A stretch of DNA of 23,279 bases from a bacterium (GCA_028713675.1 JAQTNV010000056.1:1-23279), one strand, 5' to 3'. Counted from the first letter of the stretch, positions 1-7,338 are shown. Made by a program: numbers and translations. The notes: generated by a model not told the origin, from the sequence alone.

Positions 1-1404
1 CTGCGCCCCGTTGACCGCCCCGGCGGTGCAGACCGGGTCGTCATCCCCCCAGGGATATTTCTTTCCCGAGAGCCCTCCCCGGGCCGCAAACTCCCACTCG
101 GCCTCCGTCGGCAATCTCTTGCCCGCCGATCTGCAATATTTATCGGCTTGGCTCCAAGTGACATAAATTACGGGATAATCCGCGTAGTCCGGGTTCCCAT
201 AGTAGGGAGACCGCTGGCCGGAGACAGAATCGACATCTCCGGGTTTTTTGCAGGAACCTTCGTAGAACCCGCCCTCCACGCAATACTGATACTTGGCATT
301 GGTCACCTCGTAGATGTCCATTTGAAAAGCCGAAACGCAGACCGTGTGGACCGGTTTTTCATCCGCGAGGCCCGTGTTTGAGACATCGCCCATCTGGAAA
401 CAATCGGCCGGGACCGAGGTCATCCCCTCGGGCCACGAGGTTCCCGCCGGCACGGTCGCGGCCGTTTCGTTGGAATAAGCCGAATGCCCTCCCGGGTAAT
501 AGGCGCTGACCCGATAAAAATACGTCTCGCTCTCCGGCCCTCCGCCCAAACCCGAGTCCGACCAGTTCGTCACGCCGGCGGAGGAAGCGTAGATCGGGAA
601 GTATTCTCCCCCGGCGCCCCGCTTCCGCTCCACCTGGAATCCGCTTTCATCGCTCGAATTATCCGACCAGGTAAGATCAACCTGGCTCGCGGAAACCGCC
701 GCGGCCTGCAGATTGGCGGGAGCGGCGGGACAGGCCCCGGTGGCGGCGTTGACCTCGCCGGTAAAGCCGGAAGACCCTATCGCATTGAAGGACCGGACGC
801 GGTAATAATAATCCGTTTCGCAGGCCAGCCCGGCATCCTGATAACCGGTGGAATCCGCCCCCGCGGTCCCGACCTGGGCATAAGTCCCCCCGGCCCCCGT
901 CTTCCGCTCGATCTTGAATCCATCCTCCTGGCTGGAATTATCCTGCCAGTTGATATTTATCTGAAAGTTGGAAACCACGGCGGCGGTCAGGTTGGAGGGG
1001 GCGGCGGGAATCGCCGGAGGACAGGTGAGGGTGGTGGCGCTGACCGCGTCGGAATAATTCGAGTCACCCGCTTTATTGTTCGATCGTACCTGATAATAGT
1101 AAGTCGTTTCGCAGGCCAGCCCGGTATCCCGGTAACTGCTGGAATCAGCCCCTGGGGTTCCAATCTGGGAATATGTTTCTTCCGCCCCGGTTTTCCGCTC
1201 GATCTTGAACCCGTCTTCATTGTTCGAATTATCCGTCCAGCTCAGGTTGATCTGCGCAGCGGAATACGCCTCGGCCTGAAGGGCGGAAGGGGCCAACGGG
1301 ATACTCGCTCCCCCGTCCCCGCCGCAACCGGCGCAAAGGGAGATTCCGGCCAGGATCGTCAGGATCCTGAATACCGCAGACGAAGCTTGGGAAGGTTTAT
1401 TCAT
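1..1404 (-). CDS. Exported FnIII-SUMF1/FGE-like lipoprotein, 3' end cut by window edge
   Basis: I translated this by hand from ATG at 1404 (468 codons in the window, no stop before base 1). An in-frame TGA three codons upstream fixes the start, and GGAAGAA lies just before it. The N-terminus is a hydrophobic signal ending in a lipobox-like stretch (ISLCAGC), so a lipoprotein is likely. Three fibronectin type III repeats follow (about residues 37-127, 137-220, 226-318), each with an N-x-x-x-x-D/E-x-G-F-x-[IV]-E-R-K core. From about residue 325 a SUMF1/FGE-sulfatase domain begins (FQMGD, EVTNA.Y, RLPTEAEWEFAARGG, YPWGDD). The rest of that domain lies left of the window. FnIII modules usually act as spacers or binding domains in secreted proteins. 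Whether this copy keeps catalytic cysteines cannot be seen. Its neighbour at 1668-2858 is a paralogue of the C-terminal domain, with stretches almost identical even in DNA. Confidence 0.85.
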   Translation of the reverse strand, partial: MNKPSQASSAVFRILTILAGISLCAGCGGDGGASIPLAPSALQAEAYSAAQINLSWTDNSNNEDGFKIERKTGAEETYSQIGTPGADSSSYRDTGLACETTYYYQVRSNNKAGDSNYSDAVSATTLTCPPAIPAAPSNLTAAVVSNFQININWQDNSSQEDGFKIERKTGAGGTYAQVGTAGADSTGYQDAGLACETDYYYRVRSFNAIGSSGFTGEVNAATGACPAAPANLQAAAVSASQVDLTWSDNSSDESGFQVERKRGAGGEYFPIYASSAGVTNWSDSGLGGGPESETYFYRVSAYYPGGHSAYSNETAATVPAGTSWPEGMTSVPADCFQMGDVSNTGLADEKPVHTVCVSAFQMDIYEVTNAKYQYCVEGGFYEGSCKKPGDVDSVSGQRSPYYGNPDYADYPVIYVTWSQADKYCRSAGKRLPTEAEWEFAARGGLSGKKYPWGDDDPVCTAGAVNGAQ

Positions 1405-1509
1405 GATTCATTTCTTCCATTTTCCGATGCGGATATTATCGCCGAAAAGGGCGCCCGGACGAAATACCCAACCAACCTACCAGCTAAACAGCGGGGAGGA
1501 CATACAGCT

Positions 1510-1530
1510 GACCGCAGACCGCAGGCAAAT
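1510..1530. repeat. Short heptad tract (gaccgca type)
   Basis: Three 7-bp units in phase: gaccgca, gaccgca, ggcaaat. It lies in the 263-bp gap between two minus-strand genes and is the shortest member of the window-wide heptad family. The 3684-3761 tract carries the same gaccgca unit. Confidence 0.5.
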
Positions 1531-1580
1531 AAAGTGGATAAATTGCTTATGAGTTAGACGGTGGGATGGTTAAATGATGC

Positions 1581-1602
1581 TCCCCGCGGCAAGCCACGAG
1601 GA
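1581..1602. repeat. REP-like palindrome between the two SUMF1-like genes
   Basis: The arms tccccgcgg (1581-1589) and ccacgagga (1594-1602) pair over 9 bp around a 4-base loop, with two G-U pairs on the minus-strand transcript. No run of T follows, so it looks more like a dispersed palindromic repeat than an intrinsic terminator. The rest of 1405-1667 shows no convincing gene. Confidence 0.4.
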
Positions 1603-1667
1603 ATTCGGTAAAACCCTTGGGTACAATCTGGAATCCAAAGAGAAATTCGAAATCAATAGAAGGAGAA

Positions 1668-2858
1668 TTACCACACGCAGCGAAAACCGTAATTAGTAGC
1701 CCCTACCGATATTTCTTCAGCGACATCCCGGTTAGCAACGCGCAGGTCCTCTAACTGGCTTTGAAAGCTGCCGCCCCGAATGACTTTGTACCTGCCCAAA
1801 TTTATTCCCGGAGGATCATTTATCGGACTCATCTCATAGTAGCCTGATTCATACGAATCATTTACCCACTCCAAAACATTCCCCGCCATATCATATAACC
1901 CATAACCATTAGGAGAAAAACTCCCCACCGCGATCGGATGATCCGGATAACAAGGCTCATACATCGCCCCGTTGCTTGCACCCCTGGTGCAGTCCGGTGC
2001 ATCGTCTCCCCAGGGATATCTCTTTCCCGCAAGCCCTCCCCGGGCCGCAAACTCCCACTCGGCCTCAGTTGGTAACCTCCCCCCCACCCATTCACAATAA
2101 GTTTTCACCTGATCCCAGCTTACCCAACCCACTGGAAAATTGCCGTAACTCGGATCCGAATAATAAATTCCGGAATAACGCGGATAAGGAACCGTACACC
2201 CCCCTGCCTCCGCACAGATTTTATATTGGGCATTAGTAACCTCATGAACACCGATTTGAAAAGCGGAGACACAGACATGATGAAGGGGAAGTTCATCCGG
2301 GTCTCCTTCATTAAAGGCATCGCCCATATCAAAGCAGCCGGCCGCAATTGCCACCTTTGACCCCGCGCCATTTTCAAGGCATTCCCCTTTCCCGCAGCTA
2401 TATCCCGTTCCGCACGAAGTTACCGCACCCCACTCCAAACAGACATCCTCATCGTAATTCCCACATACCTGGTATCCATTGCCAGAACACTGCTTGGAAT
2501 CAGATGTCGGACACTCATCCAAGCAACTTTCAAGGCATTCCCCTTTCTCGCAACTATATCCCGTTCCGCACGAAGTTATCGCACCCCACTCCAAACAGAC
2601 ATCCTCATCGTAATTCCCACATACCTGGTATCCATTGCCAGAACACTGCTTGGAATCAGATGTCGGACACTCATCCAAGCAACCGTACTCTCGAAGACGG
2701 CAATCCTGAGCGGAATAAGACAAGCTGCCCTGATCGCAGTTATTATCCTGAGAATAGTTGCAGTTATAAATCAATTGAGAGAAAAAAATAAACAGAAACA
2801 AGAAAAAGATGTTCTGGAAAACCAGAGGTCGGGATTTAAGCAACAATACTTTTTCCAT
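1668..2858 (-). CDS. Exported Cys-rich repeat protein with SUMF1/FGE-like domain
   Basis: 396 aa. The N-terminus has a strong hydrophobic segment (about 13-29) for export. Residues about 59-162 are two 52-residue cysteine-rich modules (motifs CLDECPTSD, QVCGNYDEDVC, TSCGTGYSC) that differ at very few positions. From about residue 168 to the end is a complete SUMF1/FGE-sulfatase fold: CFDMGD, HEVTNAQY, RLPTEAEWEFAARGG, YPWGDD, GLYDMAGNVLEWV, VIRGGSF, GFRCVW. Formylglycine-generating enzymes bind copper with a cysteine pair just after RGGS(Y/F). Here that region reads RGGSFQSQLEDLR with no cysteine, so sulfatase activation is unlikely and a ligand-binding or structural role is more likely. The Shine-Dalgarno is weak. 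The gene is noticeably more AT-rich than the operons further right. Confidence 0.88.
   Translation of the reverse strand: MEKVLLLKSRPLVFQNIFFLFLFIFFSQLIYNCNYSQDNNCDQGSLSYSAQDCRLREYGCLDECPTSDSKQCSGNGYQVCGNYDEDVCLEWGAITSCGTGYSCEKGECLESCLDECPTSDSKQCSGNGYQVCGNYDEDVCLEWGAVTSCGTGYSCGKGECLENGAGSKVAIAAGCFDMGDAFNEGDPDELPLHHVCVSAFQIGVHEVTNAQYKICAEAGGCTVPYPRYSGIYYSDPSYGNFPVGWVSWDQVKTYCEWVGGRLPTEAEWEFAARGGLAGKRYPWGDDAPDCTRGASNGAMYEPCYPDHPIAVGSFSPNGYGLYDMAGNVLEWVNDSYESGYYEMSPINDPPGINLGRYKVIRGGSFQSQLEDLRVANRDVAEEISVGATNYGFRCVW
2373..2682. repeat. Intragenic 156-bp tandem duplication
   Basis: The block beginning ttcaaggcattccc occurs at 2373 and again at 2529, a period of exactly 156 bp (52 codons). The two copies match over about 154 bp with only a few substitutions, mostly transitions near 2391-2432 versus 2547-2588. 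The near identity in DNA points to a recent duplication or continuing gene conversion of the Cys-rich module. Confidence 0.93.
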
Positions 2859-2898
2859 TAGATCAACTCGAAAACTTTTAAAAAAATCCTCGATTTGA

Positions 2899-3543
2899 TT
2901 AAAAACTAAATCCTATTAAACCGCCGGAATATGGAAACAAGACAATCTGTTTTTCCTGGGACTCAGAGCGTTGGCCCCCGGACCTGGGATTTTCTTCGGT
3001 AATTCCTTCTTCAGGATTTTCATTCGGTATTTCCGGGCGGACAAACCACAAAATCGCCGCGGTTATTATTCCCACCCCGGCAACTCCTAAGCTGATAAAA
3101 GCATTATCCCGATTCGACCAGGTATGATCCCAATAACGGTTAATATCTTCCTGGGAAGTGGCCTTCTTATATTTATCATAATCACCATCGGCCTGGAGCT
3201 TAAAATAGACTGCCAAACCGGCTCCTGTCGCTGCCAGGCCCAGTATTGGAATCGACATGATTTTCTGAGTCAGGTGTTTCTTTTCCACCCCGGCAATATA
3301 TTCCGGCATATCCTTCACATTAATTTTCAAATTTCCTGCTTCTCCCGCCCCGATCTTGGTAGCAATCGTTAAGGTTTCTAAATCATCCAGAATCGCCTTA
3401 ACTTGATGATGACGGGGAGACACCAAGTATCCGAACGACGCAAAACTCATCGGATATTTTCCGGCTTCAACTTCGGAAAAAGCCGTCGTCACTCCCAGAA
3501 TGAAAGGCAAAATAAAGCAGAAGAAAAGAAAACCAAATTTCAT
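2899..3543 (-). CDS. Unknown exported protein with two transmembrane helices
   Basis: 214 aa, not recognised. The first ~22 residues form a signal peptide (KFGFLFFCFILPFILG). A hydrophilic part (about 25-95) follows, then two hydrophobic glycine-rich helices (about 96-116 and 149-168) separated by a charged segment, DYDKYKKATSQEDINRYWD. The C-terminal tail is polar, Pro/Glu-rich, and ends in GGLIGFSF. The pattern 'Y.KY..A......I..Y......R....I.LG.AG..I' before a hydrophobic helix recalls the C-terminal membrane region of DUF5683-type or TPR-associated envelope proteins; this is a weak similarity judged by eye. It is AT-rich like its downstream neighbour at 1668-2858 (40-bp gap), and the two may be co-transcribed. 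The Shine-Dalgarno is poor (GAG). Confidence 0.65.
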   Translation of the reverse strand: MKFGFLFFCFILPFILGVTTAFSEVEAGKYPMSFASFGYLVSPRHHQVKAILDDLETLTIATKIGAGEAGNLKINVKDMPEYIAGVEKKHLTQKIMSIPILGLAATGAGLAVYFKLQADGDYDKYKKATSQEDINRYWDHTWSNRDNAFISLGVAGVGIITAAILWFVRPEIPNENPEEGITEENPRSGGQRSESQEKQIVLFPYSGGLIGFSF

Positions 3544-3683
3544 TTAATCATCTCAATAGTAAAATTCAACGCAATTATTGGCATTATATAACTTTCAGTA
3601 TATAGATCAACAAAATCTGAATCGCGGTTCAATTGGTGAGGGATTTTGATTTACCCGCCAGGTTTGATAAGGTTACAGAAAAA

Positions 3684-3761
3684 GCAGGTCGTAGGTTATG
3701 GGTCATAGGTGATAGGTCAGAAAAACGACCGCCGACTACCGACCGCGGACCGCAGCAAAGG
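3684..3761. repeat. Heptad tract: gtaggtt/ataggtc units, then gaccgcg units
   Basis: 7-mers in phase from 3684: gcaggtc, gtaggtt, atgggtc, ataggtg, ataggtc (to 3718). After 8 bases a second run in its own phase: gaccgcc, gactacc, gaccgcg, gaccgca, gcaaagg (3727-3761). It lies in the 312-bp gap 3544-3855, which otherwise shows no gene. Confidence 0.7.
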
Positions 3762-3801
3762 CAGGAAAATACAAGTGATGCATATTGGATGTTAGGTTTT
3801 T

Positions 3802-3836
3802 ACCCATGACCTATAACCCAACACCCATCACCTAAT
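3802..3836. repeat. Heptad tract: acccatg/acctata units
   Basis: Five in-phase 7-mers: acccatg, acctata, acccaac, acccatc, acctaat. This is the reverse-complement family of the ataggtg run about 90 bp to the left, so the two could pair as a large imperfect hairpin. It ends 4 bases before the Shine-Dalgarno of the 4Fe-4S gene. Confidence 0.7.
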
Positions 3837-3840
3837 TAAG

Positions 3841-3847
3841 AAGGAGG
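3841..3847 (+). promoter_or_regulatory. Strong Shine-Dalgarno AAGGAGG that fixes a GTG start
   Basis: AAGGAGG sits 8 bases before GTG at 3856, an ideal spacing. It makes this GTG the start rather than the internal ATG at residue 21. Confidence 0.8.
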
Positions 3848-3855
3848 TTAACCCC

Positions 3856-5022
3856 GTGGCTTCAGTAACGACATCTCTCCGGCGGAAAGCGAAGATCTGG
3901 TCCCTGGCCCGGACGATGAACAAGCAAAATATCCGGCTCATCCCCCTTATCCCCGGGATCATCGATTTCATGAACGTCACTCTGACCGACGCGGAGATCG
4001 ACTTTCTCCTGAAGGTCGGCCCGCGATCATACAATTTCGCCGAGGCCGCCGCCCTCTCCCGCCTGCCCGAGGCGGGGTTCCGGGAATTACTGGAGGGCCT
4101 TCTTCAGAAAGGATTTTTACAGATCCAGGAGAAGGACGGCGTGGAGCATTACCTCCTCTTCCCCATCGTAGTAGGGTGGTTCGAGTTCCAGATCTTCTAC
4201 GGGATGAAAACCCAGAAGGCAGGGGAATTCGCCCGGATGGCGGAGGGGATTTTGAATCCGGTCCGGAAATATAACGTCCCGGGACTCCGGGGCCTGATCA
4301 ATTTCGGCGGCCGCCTGGCGCAGAAGTCCTACCAGCGGGTTGAGCCCCTGTCTTCCCCGGGAAGAAAGATCGTGGTGGGCCAAACCGTCCCGGCGGCCGA
4401 TTCCCGGATTTATCCCACCAAGACCGTGACCGACCTGATCGAGGAATATGGAAGCAAAAACACGATCGGCACCGCGCCCTGCATCTGCCGCGAGTGGCGG
4501 AAGAGCTTGAACGATCCCTGCCGGTTCAACATTCCCTACGAATCCTGCATGTTTATGGGCGACGTCGCCAAGACGGTAGTCCGGTGCGGATACGGCCGGA
4601 TCATTTCCAAGACGGAAGCGCTGGAAAAGCTGGAAGAACTCCGGAAGAAGGGTGTGATCCACACGGTCTATCATGAAAAGGACGATCTCTCCCTGCCCGA
4701 ACTCGCGATCTGCAACTGCTGCTGGGACTGCTGCGGACTTTACGGCTCCTATAACCGGGGCATCATCCCGCTCAAGTACCGGAGCGCCTTCATCTCGGAT
4801 ATCTCCGACGCCTCCCTGTGCACCGGGTGCGGGAAATGCGTGAAATTCTGCCCCACCAACGCCCTCTCGGTGAAGGATAAAAAGGTGCTCCAGGACAGCC
4901 GGATCTGCATCGGCTGCGGCCAGTGCGCCTTCCAGTGCCCGAAACAGGTTTTTACCCTCCGGGCCTTGAACCGGGACGTTTTCCTCCCCATTAAAAAGAG
5001 ATCCGAGCACCGGTTGAAATAG
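3856..5022 (+). CDS. Winged-helix-like / dicluster [4Fe-4S] ferredoxin protein
   Basis: 388 aa from a GTG start. Residues about 38-100 look like a winged helix (LTDAEIDFLLKV, then LPEAGFRELLEGLLQKGFLQI, then a strand pair). A middle region holds a second cysteine cluster: C209, C211 (APCICREW), C222, C231, C244, then C286, C288, C289, C292, C293 (CNCCWDCC). The C-terminus is a bacterial-type 2x[4Fe-4S] ferredoxin: C322-x2-C325-x2-C328-x3-C332-P and C351-x2-C354-x2-C357-x3-C361-P. There is no signal peptide, so it is cytoplasmic. Proteins of this architecture occur widely in anaerobic deltaproteobacteria, but I know of no established function; an electron carrier or a redox-responsive regulator are both possible. 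It is a single-gene unit facing the nitroreductase gene. Confidence 0.9.
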   Translation: MASVTTSLRRKAKIWSLARTMNKQNIRLIPLIPGIIDFMNVTLTDAEIDFLLKVGPRSYNFAEAAALSRLPEAGFRELLEGLLQKGFLQIQEKDGVEHYLLFPIVVGWFEFQIFYGMKTQKAGEFARMAEGILNPVRKYNVPGLRGLINFGGRLAQKSYQRVEPLSSPGRKIVVGQTVPAADSRIYPTKTVTDLIEEYGSKNTIGTAPCICREWRKSLNDPCRFNIPYESCMFMGDVAKTVVRCGYGRIISKTEALEKLEELRKKGVIHTVYHEKDDLSLPELAICNCCWDCCGLYGSYNRGIIPLKYRSAFISDISDASLCTGCGKCVKFCPTNALSVKDKKVLQDSRICIGCGQCAFQCPKQVFTLRALNRDVFLPIKKRSEHRLK

Positions 5023-5052
5023 CGTCCGGATCTCCGGGCAATTGGGAAAACG

Positions 5053-5076
5053 GGGCGGAACCGTGAAATTCCGCCC
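5053..5076 (-). terminator. Hairpin between convergent genes, weak terminator candidate
   Basis: gggcggaa (5053-5060) and ttccgccc (5069-5076) form a perfect 8-bp stem with an 8-base loop. Read on the minus strand it is followed by CGTTTTCCC, a short T run, which would serve the nitroreductase transcript. On the plus strand no T run follows. Confidence 0.35.
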
Positions 5077-5126
5077 GGAGTTCAACGCCGCGTAAACCTC
5101 GGATAGGGAAGAATAGATCTGGCCGG

Positions 5127-5792
5127 TTAAAAACCCTGGAAACGGATGACTTCCCGGAGCGGGCGGCGGGGAGTCCGGTATTTGTTCAGGGGGCTCTGGC
5201 TATCGGCGTGGCCGAGCGCGATCCCAAAGACAATCGACAGATTCTCGGGAATACCCAGCTCCGCCCGGATGATCTCCGGGTAGGCCACCAGCATGACCGC
5301 CGGCGCCGAATCGAGCCCGTATTCCCGCGCCTCCAGCATGATGCTCTGCGCCAGAAGCCCAAGGTCGAACATCGACCAGGGGGTGAGGGAGCGATCCAGG
5401 CAGAGGTAGATCACCGCCGGGGCCCGGAAAAAACGGGCGTTCTGTTCGAAATTGGCCCTGAGGGCGGCCGGATCATTGCCCTTCAGACCCAGGATCTTCA
5501 GGCGCTCCGCCCGGAGCTCCTCGCTCCGTTTCTTCAGGTCCGGCGGCCATTTTTCCGGGACCGGGTTTTCCGGGGCCCGGGGAACATCTTTATGAAAATT
5601 TTTAATAAAGGCCTCCCGGATGTTTTCCAAAACCTTGCCCCCGGCAACGAAGATCTCCCAGGGCTGGGTATTGGCCCAGGAAGGCGCCCGGGTGGCCGCC
5701 TCCAGGATATCCAGGATCATTTTCTTTTTTAACGGTTCGGGCTTGAAGGCCCGGCAGGTAAAACGGGATATGAGAGCGTCGGTGACGTTCAT
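5127..5792 (-). CDS. Nitroreductase-family flavoprotein
   Basis: 221 aa, the usual length for the family. The N-terminus has the FMN-phosphate-binding pattern R10-F-T12-C-R14-A-F, followed by the family motif AATRAPSWANTQPWEIFVAGG. The C-terminal half has LAQSIMLEAREYGLDSAPAVM, the helix-turn that packs on the flavin, and a FGIALGH strand. Family members are homodimeric FMN enzymes that reduce nitro groups, quinones or related acceptors with NAD(P)H; the substrate cannot be told from sequence. GGAGGGAG lies three bases before the ATG. The stop of the DUF2934 gene is 43 bp upstream, so the two are probably one transcript. Confidence 0.9.
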   Translation of the reverse strand: MNVTDALISRFTCRAFKPEPLKKKMILDILEAATRAPSWANTQPWEIFVAGGKVLENIREAFIKNFHKDVPRAPENPVPEKWPPDLKKRSEELRAERLKILGLKGNDPAALRANFEQNARFFRAPAVIYLCLDRSLTPWSMFDLGLLAQSIMLEAREYGLDSAPAVMLVAYPEIIRAELGIPENLSIVFGIALGHADSQSPLNKYRTPRRPLREVIRFQGF

Positions 5793-5835
5793 GTGCTCCC
5801 TCCTTCAGCCCGGCTTTTCGGTTTAAGCCGTTTTC

Positions 5836-6123
5836 TCAACCCTGAGCGATTTTCCGGCTTCTAGCCGGTGAAGTCGAAGGGTTGATTATCCGGGAAAGAA
5901 ATTCTTTTTCTGCCCGGATCCAGATCTCGAAGTCTTTTCCTTCCGGACAGCCTTCGTTTTCCCAGAGGTAATAAGCGCATTCCCTGATCGCGTCGGTGAT
6001 TGAAGCCAGGTTCCAGTGGACTCCGTTGGGAGCGGAAACCGCGGCCCGGGCTTTTCTTCTCGTGGTTTCCCCCGCCGGCTCGGCGGGCGTGACGATATCG
6101 TCAACCTTTTTTCTTACCGTCAT
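5836..6123 (-). CDS. DUF2934-domain small protein
   Basis: 95 aa. The C-terminal half matches the DUF2934 consensus: ITDAIRECAYYLWENEGCPEGKDFEIWIRAEKEF, here cited as the motif blocks AYYLWENEG, PEG and W-x-x-AE. The N-terminal ~40 residues are basic, Ala/Pro-rich and low in complexity, and the tail is also basic (ARSRKIAQG). Function of the family is unknown; it is common in proteobacteria as a small soluble helical protein. GAGGAGG lies 8 bases before the ATG. It precedes the nitroreductase gene in the same direction. Confidence 0.85.
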   Translation of the reverse strand: MTVRKKVDDIVTPAEPAGETTRRKARAAVSAPNGVHWNLASITDAIRECAYYLWENEGCPEGKDFEIWIRAEKEFLSRIINPSTSPARSRKIAQG

Positions 6124-6232
6124 GATCCTAACCTCCTCACTTCAAGCAAGCAGGATTTCCCCGCCGGGGAAAAATTCCGGGCGGAACAACAGCGTCCTGC
6201 CGATCCAAAATTCAATCTGGGAATATGGAATT

Positions 6233-6241
6233 ATTATAACA
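6233..6241 (-). promoter_or_regulatory. Extended -10 promoter candidate for DUF2934/nitroreductase
   Basis: On the minus strand this reads TGTTATAAT, a TGn-TATAAT extended -10. The -35 region is poor (CTCTCA at 17-bp spacing), which extended -10 promoters tolerate. It would give a leader of about 100 bases. It is back to back with the plus-strand promoter at 6268-6296. Confidence 0.4.
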
Positions 6242-6267
6242 TAATGACCAGGGGCTGAGAGTTTATT

Positions 6268-6296
6268 TTTCCACTTTTCGATATTCCGGATATAAT
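6268..6296 (+). promoter_or_regulatory. Sigma-70-type promoter candidate for the ADC-like lipoprotein
   Basis: TTTCCA (6268-6273), a 17-bp spacer, then a perfect TATAAT (6291-6296). Transcription would start near 6303, about 20 bases before the ATG and just before the Shine-Dalgarno GGGAGGAA. Confidence 0.55.
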
Positions 6297-6323
6297 TTCG
6301 GAAAGACTTATTGGGAGGAACAA

Positions 6324-7100
6324 ATGAAGAACCAAAATAAGAAAACGGCTTTTTTCCCGGCCCTGCTGGCCGCCGTCTCACTCTTCGCGCTTTCCGGCTG
6401 CGGCTACGTATCGTATTTCCAGCGCGGGATGTGGCAGGAATTTCCCGGGATCTTCACAGCTTGGGAACCGGCCGATCTGGACCTTTATCGCCGGCTCCTG
6501 CCGAAACAGTTCGAGATGCCCGCGCGTCCGGTGGTGGCTCTCTTTCTTACCGACTACGTGAAAGTTGTTCCTTACCCCATGTCGCCTTACCTGGAAGCCG
6601 CGGTGGCGCTGCGCTGTAAATTCAAAGGCGAGGAGGGCTGGCATGTCCTGACCATGCCGGTGACCAAGAAAGTCCCCATGTGGGGCGGGCATTATTACGG
6701 ATTTCCCAAGTACATCGCGGACGAGATCACCCTGACGCGGGCAGGAAACGGCTGGGCCGGCAAGGTAAAATCCCAGGGTGAGGTCCGGATCTCCCTCGAG
6801 TTTACCCCCGGCGGGGTCCGGGAGCTGAAACCCTACGAGCGGGAGTTCCTGGATGGCAAGACCCCCCATTTCGGAGACCCCATCTTCCAGCTGGTCCCCT
6901 ACAACCAAGGCCCGACGGTGAAAAGGGTTTTAATGAAAGAGGTGATCCCCGCCGAGTGGAAAGCCGAGCCGGGAATGGTAAAAATCACCATCAGCACCAA
7001 GGATCCCTGGTCGGGCCTGATTCCCCCGGAGACCCTCGCCCCCGGCCTCTTCCAGGTATTCAAGGGCGGAAACAAACTCGTGGGGAAAAAGGTAAGCTGA
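6324..7100 (+). CDS. Acetoacetate-decarboxylase-like lipoprotein
   Basis: 258 aa. The signal peptide ends in a clear lipobox LSGC (Cys26), so the mature protein should be lipid-anchored outside the cytoplasm. The body resembles the acetoacetate decarboxylase (ADC) fold: RRLLPKQFEMP near 56-66, a central YLEAAVALRCKFKGEEGWH, and the GGHYYGFPKY motif around residues 121-130. In ADC the active site is a Lys-Lys pair in a Y/F-P-K-K motif, one lysine forming a Schiff base. Here only K129 is present and the second position is Tyr130. ADC enzymes are cytoplasmic, so a lipoprotein of this fold is unusual and may have another lyase, hydrolase or binding role. GGGAGGAA precedes the ATG. It appears monocistronic; a heptad tract starts 15 bp after the stop. 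Confidence 0.82.
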   Translation: MKNQNKKTAFFPALLAAVSLFALSGCGYVSYFQRGMWQEFPGIFTAWEPADLDLYRRLLPKQFEMPARPVVALFLTDYVKVVPYPMSPYLEAAVALRCKFKGEEGWHVLTMPVTKKVPMWGGHYYGFPKYIADEITLTRAGNGWAGKVKSQGEVRISLEFTPGGVRELKPYEREFLDGKTPHFGDPIFQLVPYNQGPTVKRVLMKEVIPAEWKAEPGMVKITISTKDPWSGLIPPETLAPGLFQVFKGGNKLVGKKVS

Positions 7101-7114
7101 CTAAGATCAGGTTC

Positions 7115-7338
7115 TGGGTGATGGGTGATGGGTGATGGGCCAAATGGCAAAGGGCACGGAGCATAGGGCATAGGGCATAGCGTTCAGAACGTTCATTTGG
7201 TTTCTTTGGTTACCTGCTACCGGTTACCTGCTACCGGCTACTTGCTACCGGATACTGGCGCAGGCTTCCCTCGGCCACAATACCTCGGGATCTGATCGAA
7301 AAGCCTGCGGCTACCTGCCTACTGCTTACTGCCTACTT
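7115..7338. repeat. Heptad array; left arm of a ~180-bp inverted repeat
   Basis: In-phase 7-mers run from 7115 to 7254 (20 units): tgggtga x3, tgggcca, aatggca, aagggca, cggagca, tagggca x2, then a degenerate middle, then cctgcta, ccggtta, cctgcta, ccggcta, cttgcta, ccggata. Next comes a palindrome with arms 7260-7267 and 7301-7308 and a GTAG head (minus strand, 7311-7314), then ctacctg, cctactg, cttactg, cctactt. Bases 7135-7325 match the reverse complement of 8718-8894 with about two mismatches plus one 14-bp indel, which is exactly two heptads. The hydrolase stop codon (7333-7335) lies in the last unit. Confidence 0.93.

Noticed and set aside
484-1557. Long plus-strand ORF of 357 codons
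   Set aside because: Antisense shadow of the FnIII-SUMF1 gene; its product is Gly/Arg/Pro-rich with no domain and runs past the real gene's start.
4117-5085. Minus-strand ORF of 322 codons across the 4Fe-4S gene
   Set aside because: The ferredoxin motifs on the plus strand are decisive; the antisense product is featureless and arises from high GC at third positions.
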